Shown here: positions 6,976 through 12,420 of the stretch, piece after piece | Numbering within the stretch: the stretch's first letter is position 1 | Layout of the letters: every line of letters starts with the position of its first letter | Source: Flavobacteriaceae bacterium UBA5079 | GTDB lineage: Bacteria; Bacteroidota; Bacteroidia; Flavobacteriales; Flavobacteriaceae | Length of the DNA stretch: 12,420 nucleotides | Assembly (NCBI GenBank): GCA_002414705.1 | Contig: DIAL01000076.1 | Span: 12,014 to 24,433 of the forward strand | Direction of reading: 5' to 3' | Program-made: the position numbers and the translations under genes | Notes under the pieces: generated by a model | Told to the model about the DNA's origin: nothing | Databases searched by the model: none | What the model saw: the letters and a program-made list of their open reading frames with translations, nothing else

Positions 6976-8125
6976 TAATGTATTCTAAAACTTTTGACGT
7001 AATAAAGTCGATTTGCTCATCATCCAATTCGGTATGCATAGGTAATGAAATAACGCTTTCTATTAATTGATTGGTTATTGGGAAATCAGCTTCATTATAG
7101 CGTTCGTCCATATAAGCCTTTTGTTTATGTAGTGGAATTGGGTAATAAACACCACATGGAATATCATGCGAATTTAAAAATTTAACCAAACCATCTCGAT
7201 TTATATTCTTGATTTTTAGTGTGTATTGATGAAATACATGACAATCACAAGTTGAACAATTGCCTTCACAATTTGTACTTTTTCTATAAGGAATTTCAAT
7301 ATTCGCTTGCCCTTTAAAAGCTGCATCATACTTCATGGCTGCCGTTTGTCTCGCTTTATTATAAGCATCCAAATGCGGTAATTTAGCATTTAATACAGCC
7401 GCTTGAATGGAGTCCAAACGCGAATTGACACCAACTACATCGTGATGGTAACGCTCGTACATACCATGATTTACAATACCACGAATGGTGTGTGCTAAGG
7501 CATCATCATTTGTAAAAATGGCTCCACCATCACCATAACAACCTAAATTTTTTGATGGAAAAAATGAGGTAGACGCTACATGACCAATAGTTCCAGCTTT
7601 CGCTTTTTTACCATTACTGTAGGTATAATCTGCGCCAATAGCTTGGGCATTATCTTCAATAACATATAAATTATGTGCTTCAGCTAATGCCATAATAGCT
7701 TCCATATTGGCAGTTTGCCCAAATAAATGAACAGGAACTATAGCTTTCGTTTTTGGCGTAATAGCTTTTTTTATGGCTTCTATATTAATGTTGAAATCGT
7801 CTGGATTTACATCCACCAAAACAGGAGTTAGTTGCAAAAGCGCAATAACCTCAACGGTTGCTGCAAAGGTGAAATCGGCAGTAATAACCTCATCACCTGG
7901 CTTTAAGCCTAATCCCATCATGGCAATTTGCAAAGCATCAGTACCATTTGCACATGGAATAACATGTTTAACATTTAAATAGGTCTCAAGATTTTTTTGA
8001 AACTCATGGACTTTTGGTCCATTAATGAATGATGTATTATCAATTATTTCCTGAATATCAGGATTCACAACATCCTTTATACCGTTATATTGACCTTTGA
8101 GGTCAACCATTTGAATTTTTCTCAT
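6968..8125 (-). CDS. DegT/DnrJ/EryC1/StrS-family PLP sugar aminotransferase
   Basis: A 385-residue PLP enzyme expected to transfer an amino group to a keto-sugar nucleotide. Signatures are MVDLKGQY (6-13), the cofactor-phosphate region ANGTDAL (59-65), PVHLFGQ (131-137), EDNAQAIGA with Asp158 for the pyridine nitrogen, the Schiff-base Lys192 in SFFPSKNLGCYGDGGAI, and GVNSRLDSIQAA. It most resembles the WbpE-like branch (3-keto-UDP-GlcNAcA aminotransferase), but the substrate is not determinable here. An unusual cysteine-rich insertion (Cys286, Cys290, Cys293, Cys295) precedes the conserved VFHQYTLK. It is the first gene of an operon with galE (8-bp overlap) and has a good promoter in the 82-bp divergent space shared with waaA. 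A role in surface polysaccharide amino-sugar synthesis is inferred from the neighbours. Confidence 0.92.
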   Translation of the reverse strand: MRKIQMVDLKGQYNGIKDVVNPDIQEIIDNTSFINGPKVHEFQKNLETYLNVKHVIPCANGTDALQIAMMGLGLKPGDEVITADFTFAATVEVIALLQLTPVLVDVNPDDFNINIEAIKKAITPKTKAIVPVHLFGQTANMEAIMALAEAHNLYVIEDNAQAIGADYTYSNGKKAKAGTIGHVASTSFFPSKNLGCYGDGGAIFTNDDALAHTIRGIVNHGMYERYHHDVVGVNSRLDSIQAAVLNAKLPHLDAYNKARQTAAMKYDAAFKGQANIEIPYRKSTNCEGNCSTCDCHVFHQYTLKIKNINRDGLVKFLNSHDIPCGVYYPIPLHKQKAYMDERYNEADFPITNQLIESVISLPMHTELDDEQIDFITSKVLEYING

Positions 8126-8131
8126 ATGCTA

Positions 8132-8162
8132 CGAAATTACAAAATTCATTAACGCGAACCAA
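8132..8162 (-). promoter_or_regulatory. Putative promoter of the aminotransferase-galE operon
   Basis: On the minus strand a TTG at 8160-8162 is followed after 20 bp by TAATTTCG (8132-8139), close to the Bacteroidota pattern TTTG-N19/20-TAnnTTTG, and 6 bp before the ATG at 8125. The same -7 sequence TAATTTCG occurs before the oxidoreductase gene at 2375. Confidence 0.5.
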
Positions 8163-8183
8163 TGAAATTATTTTAAAGAAATG

Positions 8184-8191
8184 TATTTTAG
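8184..8191 (+). promoter_or_regulatory. Possible -7 element of waaA
   Basis: TATTTTAG is one mismatch from TAnnTTTG and lies 16 bp before the TTG start at 8208. The -33 region has no TTG. It would share the divergent 82-bp intergenic space with the minus-strand promoter. Confidence 0.35.
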
Positions 8192-8207
8192 CATCAAAGA
8201 ATAAGAA

Positions 8208-9440
8208 TTGAGAATTATTTATAACATTGGACTGTTTTTGGCGCAATTGGTTTTACCCATTGTAGCTTTGTTTAATAGTAAGATTAAACTAGGTGTAGAT
8301 GGTCGCTCCAAGAGTTTTTCAGTGTTAGAAAATTCACTAAATAATTCAAAAAAAACACTCTGGTATCATTGTGCTTCTTTAGGTGAATACGAACAAGGTT
8401 TGCCCGTTTTTAAAGAACTACGAACGCTTTATCCAGATTATAAAATTGTTCTCACATTTTTTTCACCCTCGGGTTATGAAATCCGAAAGAACACAAATAT
8501 TGCTGATGTTGTCGTGTATTTACCTTTAGATACACCTAAAAATACTAAACATTTTTTAGACATAGTTAATCCAGAATTAACCTTTTTTGTAAAATATGAT
8601 ATTTGGCCAAATTATCTTTTAGAATTAAAGAAACGCAACAAGAAAGCCTTACTCATTTCTGCTTTGTTCCGAATAGACCAATCTTATTTTAGATTCTATG
8701 GTGGATTTATGCGTGAAGCACTCTTTGCATTTGAACATATTTTTGTTCAGGATATAAACACTCAAAAATTATTAAAAACTATAAATTATGATCAAACAAC
8801 TATAACAGGCGACACACGTTTTGATCGCGTTTACAGTCAATTATCACAGAATAATAACTTAGATTTTATAGAAGAATTCAAAAACAACCAATTTTGTTTA
8901 GTCGCTGGTAGCACTTGGCCAGAAGATGAAACGTTATTAATTGATTATATAAATAGCACAAATTTAAACATGAAGTTTATTATTGCGCCACATAATATTA
9001 ATGCGAATCAGATACAGAAACTACAGGAATCTATTACCAAGAAAACAGTTCTATTTTCCGAAAAAGATGATAAAGAATTAGATACTTACTCTGTTTTTAT
9101 TATTGATACCATTGGATTGTTAACTAAAATTTATCAATATGCAGATATTGCCTATGTTGGTGGTGCCATGGGATCTACTGGATTACACAACACATTAGAG
9201 CCAGCCGTTTTTGGCATTCCAATTGTGATTGGGAAGCATTATGATAAGTTTCCAGAAGCCTTTGAAATGATTTTAGAAGGCGGTATGGTTTCCATTAGTA
9301 ACAAAGAAGACCTAAAAGAAGCGCTAAATAATTTCTTTAAAAACCCTCTGAAAGCACAAAATTCTGGTAATCAGAATTTTAATTATATAAAAAAAAATAC
9401 AGGTGCTGTAATCCAAATCATGAACTACATACGTATATAA
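8208..9440 (+). CDS. waaA: 3-deoxy-D-manno-octulosonic acid (Kdo) transferase, TTG start
   Basis: Adds Kdo from CMP-Kdo to the lipid A precursor at the cytoplasmic face of the inner membrane. The 410-residue protein starts with a hydrophobic membrane anchor (about 4-22). The acceptor site has the catalytic Glu60 in CASLGEYEQG, followed by FFSPSGYE (84-91) and KYDIWPN (129-135). The GT-B donor domain shows GSTWPEDE (234-241), APHNI (260-264), the helix-strand GLLTKIYQYADIAYVGGAM (303-321) and HNTLEPAVFGIPIVIG (327-342). The start must be TTG 8208: an in-frame ATG at 8181 meets a TAA six codons later, and the next downstream ATG would remove the anchor and acceptor half. Symbols kdtA and waaA are synonyms. 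Divergent from the aminotransferase-galE operon, it belongs with the envelope genes of this region. Confidence 0.94.
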   Translation: MRIIYNIGLFLAQLVLPIVALFNSKIKLGVDGRSKSFSVLENSLNNSKKTLWYHCASLGEYEQGLPVFKELRTLYPDYKIVLTFFSPSGYEIRKNTNIADVVVYLPLDTPKNTKHFLDIVNPELTFFVKYDIWPNYLLELKKRNKKALLISALFRIDQSYFRFYGGFMREALFAFEHIFVQDINTQKLLKTINYDQTTITGDTRFDRVYSQLSQNNNLDFIEEFKNNQFCLVAGSTWPEDETLLIDYINSTNLNMKFIIAPHNINANQIQKLQESITKKTVLFSEKDDKELDTYSVFIIDTIGLLTKIYQYADIAYVGGAMGSTGLHNTLEPAVFGIPIVIGKHYDKFPEAFEMILEGGMVSISNKEDLKEALNNFFKNPLKAQNSGNQNFNYIKKNTGAVIQIMNYIRI

Positions 9441-9510
9441 AAGGAACTGCGAATTTTTAACGGTTGTTAAAAAATGTTAAAATTAAATGCAAAGTTTCAT
9501 AATTTGTTAT

Positions 9511-9518
9511 TAAATTCG
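9511..9518 (+). promoter_or_regulatory. Possible -7 element of the repeat lipoprotein gene
   Basis: TAAATTCG is one mismatch from TAnnTTTG and lies 32 bp before the ATG at 9551, giving a leader of roughly 25 nt. A second candidate, TAATTTG, lies at 9500. The -33 region is AT-rich without a clear box. Confidence 0.35.
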
Positions 9519-9550
9519 CACCATTAAATTAACACTAAAACTTTAAACTA

Positions 9551-9919
9551 ATGAAAAAATTATTATTAAGTACAGCTTTATTATTAGCCTTATGTGTAAC
9601 TTTCACTTCTTGTAGAGATGAAAAAAGCACTGATGGTGTAGAAGAAACAATGGATAACGCTGCTGACGCAATGGAAGATGCTGCTGACGATGCTGAAGAA
9701 GCTATGGAAGATGCTGCTGACGATGTTGAAGGCGCAATGGACGAAGCTGGTGATGCTATGGAAGATGCTGCTGACGCAACTGGTGAAGCTATTGACGATG
9801 CTGTTAACGCAACTGGTGACGCTGTTAACGATGCTGTTGATGCAACAGAAAAAGCTGCTAATGATGCTGCAAACGCAGTAAAAGATAAAGCTAGCGACTT
9901 AACAAAAAAGAAAGACTAA
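9551..9919 (+). CDS. Acidic lipoprotein of 11-residue helical repeats
   Basis: A 122-residue protein. Residues 1-20 are a lipoprotein signal peptide ending FTS-C, with Cys21 the lipidated residue and LspA (encoded at 4963) the expected processing enzyme. The mature chain is almost entirely an alanine- and acid-rich repeat: units start at residues 33 (7), 40 (11), 51 (11), 62 (7), 69 (11), 80 (11), 91 (11) and 102 (11), where bracketed numbers are unit lengths. The unit pattern is roughly A-[MIV]-[END]-D-A-[AV]-[DN]-A/D-x-x-[EDK]. The last 20 residues turn basic (KKKD end). After the signal peptide there is no proline, histidine or aromatic residue, which predicts a long amphipathic helix or hendecad coiled coil like LEA-type or YtxH-like proteins. 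Arg-Asp-Glu after the cysteine may mark surface export. Function unknown; stress or envelope-structural roles are guesses. Confidence 0.85.
   Translation: MKKLLLSTALLLALCVTFTSCRDEKSTDGVEETMDNAADAMEDAADDAEEAMEDAADDVEGAMDEAGDAMEDAADATGEAIDDAVNATGDAVNDAVDATEKAANDAANAVKDKASDLTKKKD
9647..9886 (+). repeat. In-frame 33-nt (and 21-nt) repeats inside the lipoprotein gene
   Basis: Degenerate direct repeats underlie the hendecads. 33-nt units begin at 9668, 9701, 9755, 9788, 9821 and 9854, and 21-nt units at 9647 and 9734. The first, second and fourth full units share ATGGAAGATGCTGCTGACG almost exactly, while later units have diverged (GTTAACGATGCTGTT). This fits growth by tandem duplication followed by drift and offers a substrate for slippage-driven length variation. 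Confidence 0.85.
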
Positions 9920-9942
9920 TTAGTTTTTACTACAAGTCTAAT

Positions 9943-9972
9943 AAAAAAGTGCTCTTTACGGAGCACTTTTTT
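9943..9972. terminator. Bidirectional intrinsic terminator
   Basis: A perfect 12-bp inverted repeat (AAAAAAGTGCTC at 9943-9954, GAGCACTTTTTT at 9961-9972) with a 6-nt TTTACG loop. Each strand yields a GC-containing stem flanked by A6 and T6. It sits 23 bp after the lipoprotein stop and 3 bp past the stop of the convergent beta-CASP gene, so it ends both transcripts. Confidence 0.93.
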
Positions 9973-9975
9973 CAT

Positions 9976-11358
9976 TTATAATATTATGGTTTCTACATCT
10001 TCTAATTTAGGCATACAAACGGACCATTTTAAATCTGTTTGTATTTTTACCCTGAAAGCATCCATAGAAGCTAGTTCTCCATGAACTAAAAAAACTTTTT
10101 CTGGTATATTTTTTATACCACCCATCCAATGCATTAAATCATTCTGATCTGCATGAGCTGATAAGCTTTCCAAATGCGCTACGCGTGCTTTAACAGGATA
10201 ATATTTTCCAAAAAACTTTATTTCGTGAGTTCCATCTAACAATTGCCTACCTCGTGTACCTTCTGCCTGATAACCAACTAACAAAACAGTTGTAGAAACC
10301 TCATCTATAAGTTGTTGCAAATATGTTAAAACACGACCACCAGTTACCATACCACTACCTGCAATAATTATTTTGGAGCGCTTATCATCTATAACTTTCC
10401 AAGTATCAGCATAAGATTCGGTAATAGTTACATGCTGACACATTGCGTGATATTCTGAAGGGGTTAGTTTATGCCAAGTTGGAAATTGGTTAAAAACCTC
10501 TAACACATTTTGTCCCATAGGACTATCAATAATAATAGGAATATTTGGTATTTTATTTTGCTTGTATAATTTCCAAAGCACATACATTAAGGTTTGTAAA
10601 CGCTCTACCGCAAAACTAGGAATAATAAGGTTCCCGTTATTGTTTATGGTCTGTTTTACCAAATCTGCTAAAATTCCTTCCACATCTTCTTTAGGATGCA
10701 ATTTATTACCATACGTACTTTCTATGAATAAATAATCTGCCCATTCTGGTCTGTTTGGAGGGTCTAACAAATAGTCAACTTGACGACCAATATCACCTGA
10801 AAAGACGAAGCGTTTTTCATATATATCCAATTCAATGAAGGTTGCTCCTAAAATATGGCCATTATATTGAAAACGATAACTACAAAACTCTGATAGTTTG
10901 TGCCACTTTTCTGAAGCTTGATGTTGAAAAAGTTTTATTGTTTTTTCAGCATCTTTAACAGTGTAAAATGGCAGAGCTGGGTTATGTTTACTATAATTTT
11001 CTTTATTAGCTTTTTCAGCTTCTTCTTCATGAATTTTAGCACTATCCTTTAATATAATTTCCGCTATTGCAAGCGTTGGTGATGTACCAATTATTTTTCC
11101 TGAAAAACCTTGTTTTACCAACCTAGGCAAATAACCTACATGATCCAAATGACCATGGGTTAACAAAACAACGTCTATTGCTGACACATCTATTGGTAAA
11201 TTGCGCCAATTTAATTCCCGCAACTCCTTTAATCCTTGAAACATGCCACAGTCTACCATAATATTTAAACCGCTTATTTCTAATAGATATTTGGAACCTG
11301 TAACCACTCTGGAAGCTCCTAAAAATGTTATTTTAACTTGATTTAGTGTTTTCTTCAT
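9976..11358 (-). CDS. Metallo-beta-lactamase / beta-CASP family RNase-like enzyme
   Basis: A 460-residue protein from ATG 11358. The MBL core has THGHLDH (His68, His70, Asp72, His73), NGHILGA (His168) and FSGDIGR (Asp189), which ligate two zinc ions. Beta-CASP marks are FIESTYG (motif A, Glu213), IPSFAVERLQTLMY (246-259), GSGMVTGGRV (334-343), SAHADQ (His402) and LVHGE (His426). This set defines CPSF-73-like nucleases; bacterial relatives act as RNA endo/exonucleases, so RNA cleavage is the probable activity. An in-frame ATG at 11382 would add eight residues, but family members usually start just before the VKITFLGA strand, so I prefer 11358. The gene overlaps the preceding ATP-cone/nuclease gene by 26 bp, arguing for coupled expression, and ends at a strong terminator. 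Confidence 0.92.
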   Translation of the reverse strand: MKKTLNQVKITFLGASRVVTGSKYLLEISGLNIMVDCGMFQGLKELRELNWRNLPIDVSAIDVVLLTHGHLDHVGYLPRLVKQGFSGKIIGTSPTLAIAEIILKDSAKIHEEEAEKANKENYSKHNPALPFYTVKDAEKTIKLFQHQASEKWHKLSEFCSYRFQYNGHILGATFIELDIYEKRFVFSGDIGRQVDYLLDPPNRPEWADYLFIESTYGNKLHPKEDVEGILADLVKQTINNNGNLIIPSFAVERLQTLMYVLWKLYKQNKIPNIPIIIDSPMGQNVLEVFNQFPTWHKLTPSEYHAMCQHVTITESYADTWKVIDDKRSKIIIAGSGMVTGGRVLTYLQQLIDEVSTTVLLVGYQAEGTRGRQLLDGTHEIKFFGKYYPVKARVAHLESLSAHADQNDLMHWMGGIKNIPEKVFLVHGELASMDAFRVKIQTDLKWSVCMPKLEDVETIIL

Positions 11359-12199
11359 GGTGACATAGTTGTTTAATTTCATGCAATATTTTTGATTTTC
11401 TGACTTCAGAAATACCCAAATGATCTAAAAAAAAGGCATCGCCAATTAAATCGCGACACAACACTAAATCTCGTGCTAATAGAAATTGTTTTTCCCGGTT
11501 AGTTAATAGCGTAGAAACGGTTATAGGATATAAACCTAACCTATCTATCGGATCCTTTAGTCCATCGTTTTTTGGATAATCCCAACTTAATAAATACAAG
11601 CCAATACACTTCCCATATTGAAGTGCATCTTTAGTAAAACGTGTATTTGTTGCTACCCAACCAGCTGTTAACGTTGTTTTATGTGATTTTGTATCCCAAT
11701 GCATTTTAACATCTGCAAATCTGGATGCTATATAAAGCGGAACCTTTACGTTACAATTTCTGCCTTCTTCGCTATGAAACTTGCACTCAATAACAGTAGT
11801 ATCGCCATTTTTTTCAGCCACTACATCTATTTCATGTGGCACACATTTACCCACTAAAACCTGACCTACTTTGGTTGTATAACCAGAGTATTTTAAAAGA
11901 GCTGCTAGAAAATTTTCAAAAGGAAAACCCGTTGGCCCTAACTCATAAATAGCTTTTTTTAATTTGTATTTTGAAGCATAATAGCGCTTTTCTTTTTTAA
12001 GTAAAGCGTAAGCTCTATTATATATTTCTTTAGTTGAAATACCTTGATATAATTCATCGCGAACCACATTTAAAATACGATCTACTACATCATTATCAGC
12101 ACCAGATCTGTGTAATGAGGCTCGCAATTTTTCCAAAGAAAACTTAACACGCTCTCCAGACGATTTTATGATTTCTATATTTAACGAATCCTGTTCCAT
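11333..12199 (-). CDS. ATP-cone domain fused to Mrr-like PD-(D/E)XK nuclease
   Basis: A 288-residue two-domain protein. Residues about 7-88 match the ATP-cone, the nucleotide-sensing domain of NrdR and ribonucleotide reductases: IEIIKSSGERVKFSLEKLRASL, then ISTKEIYNRAYALL and YYASKYKLKKAI. Residues about 90-205 resemble the Mrr catalytic domain: GFPFENFLAALLKYSGY with Glu95, then EIDVV with Asp125, and VIECK with Glu138 and Lys140, which together form a plausible PD-(D/E)XK site. The C-terminal 60 residues (TVSTLLTNREK, LDHLGISEVRKSKILHEI) look helical, possibly a helix-hairpin-helix or DNA-binding element. The start at 12199 begins 39 bp after the Usp gene, and the end overlaps the beta-CASP gene. 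There is no methyltransferase or specificity gene nearby, so it is not a classical restriction system. The target (DNA or RNA) is unknown. Confidence 0.85.
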   Translation of the reverse strand: MEQDSLNIEIIKSSGERVKFSLEKLRASLHRSGADNDVVDRILNVVRDELYQGISTKEIYNRAYALLKKEKRYYASKYKLKKAIYELGPTGFPFENFLAALLKYSGYTTKVGQVLVGKCVPHEIDVVAEKNGDTTVIECKFHSEEGRNCNVKVPLYIASRFADVKMHWDTKSHKTTLTAGWVATNTRFTKDALQYGKCIGLYLLSWDYPKNDGLKDPIDRLGLYPITVSTLLTNREKQFLLARDLVLCRDLIGDAFFLDHLGISEVRKSKILHEIKQLCHHEENTKSS

Positions 12200-12238
12200 T
12201 CTATATTTAATTAATTTTTAAACCAAACGTTATAATAC

Positions 12239-12420
12239 TTATGATGGAATAACTAAAAACGGTATCTCAATATGAAAACCTATTTGGTCAATTCTAGACT
12301 TGAAAAAGAGATTTTCAAAAAATGAATGTTTGTTGTTTATCATCACCAACATATCTACAGCTGTGCTTTCTTGAAATTTAACAATAGCCGAAGACACTTC
12401 ATCATCTCTAACATCATAAA
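12239..12420 (-). CDS. Universal stress protein family, C-terminal part (cut by window edge)
   Basis: The last 59 codons of a minus-strand gene whose start lies beyond position 12420; the frame begins at 12418 and the stop is TAA at 12239-12241. The tail reads VDMLVMINNKHSFFENLFF (21-39 of the visible part), then IGFHIEIPFLVIPS. This is the typical end of Bacteroidota UspA-like proteins: a strand with LVM, a KHSFFE loop, and a final PFLVIP strand. The canonical ATP-loop G-x2-G-x9-G-S/T of ATP-binding Usps is not present in the visible tail, so ATP binding is doubtful. The ATP-cone/nuclease gene follows after 39 bp on the same strand, probably in one operon. The whole length and domain count (one or two Usp domains) cannot be seen. 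Confidence 0.85.
   Translation of the reverse strand, partial: YDVRDDEVSSAIVKFQESTAVDMLVMINNKHSFFENLFFKSRIDQIGFHIEIPFLVIPS

Noticed and set aside
7773..7982. 69-codon plus-strand frame inside the aminotransferase gene
   Set aside because: Antisense shadow of a confidently assigned PLP enzyme.
9678..9881. 67-codon open frame in the +1 frame of the repeat lipoprotein gene
   Set aside because: It arises because the in-frame 33-nt repeats lack stops in the shifted frame. The product is a monotonous Leu/Met/Lys/Thr string, and the other frame has a signal peptide and lipobox.
11333..12199. Classical restriction-modification system
   Set aside because: Only a nuclease-like domain is present, with no methyltransferase or specificity subunit nearby. 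The fused ATP-cone and beta-CASP neighbour point elsewhere.

Overview
The window reads as an ordinary chromosomal segment of an AT-rich member of the Bacteroidota, most likely family Flavobacteriaceae. Four things point there: protein style (2TM domains, 'FPGC'-type TonB-C proteins, the Usp tail), TAnnTTTG-like -7 elements just upstream of several start codons, the lack of clear Shine-Dalgarno sequences, and a short hairpin repeat typical of flavobacterial intergenic DNA. No rRNA, tRNA, CRISPR array, integrase or insertion sequence is visible. I cannot name the genus from the sequence.

Plus strand, 92-5463. The first group is thyA (thymidylate synthase), a small exported TonB-C-like protein, and a dihydrofolate reductase with an N-terminal two-helix membrane domain. 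ThyA turns methylene-THF into DHF and DHFR restores THF, so the pair forms the dTMP/folate cycle. Next come a large COG2509-like FAD-dependent oxidoreductase and then fabD (malonyl-CoA:ACP transacylase), whose stop codon overlaps the start of lspA (lipoprotein signal peptidase). An inverted repeat (5488-5530) follows lspA.

Minus strand, 5561-8125. A 63-residue protein with a C-terminal CxxC lies downstream of an overlapping gene pair: a DegT-family PLP sugar aminotransferase and galE (UDP-glucose 4-epimerase). The pair probably supplies nucleotide sugars for surface polysaccharide. It is divergent from waaA/kdtA (8208-9440, TTG start), the Kdo transferase of lipid A-core synthesis. After waaA is a small acidic lipoprotein built of 11-residue repeats, closed by a perfect bidirectional terminator (9943-9972).

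Minus strand, 9976-12420. This group holds the most unusual content. In transcription order it contains the C-terminal end of a Usp-family protein (cut by the window edge), an ATP-cone domain fused to an Mrr-like PD-(D/E)XK nuclease domain, and a beta-CASP metallo-beta-lactamase of the RNA-processing type, whose start lies inside the nuclease gene. A nucleotide-sensing domain, a nuclease and an RNase-type enzyme in one transcription unit is the best candidate here for an under-described system. That reading is inference. The rest of the window is housekeeping metabolism and envelope biogenesis.
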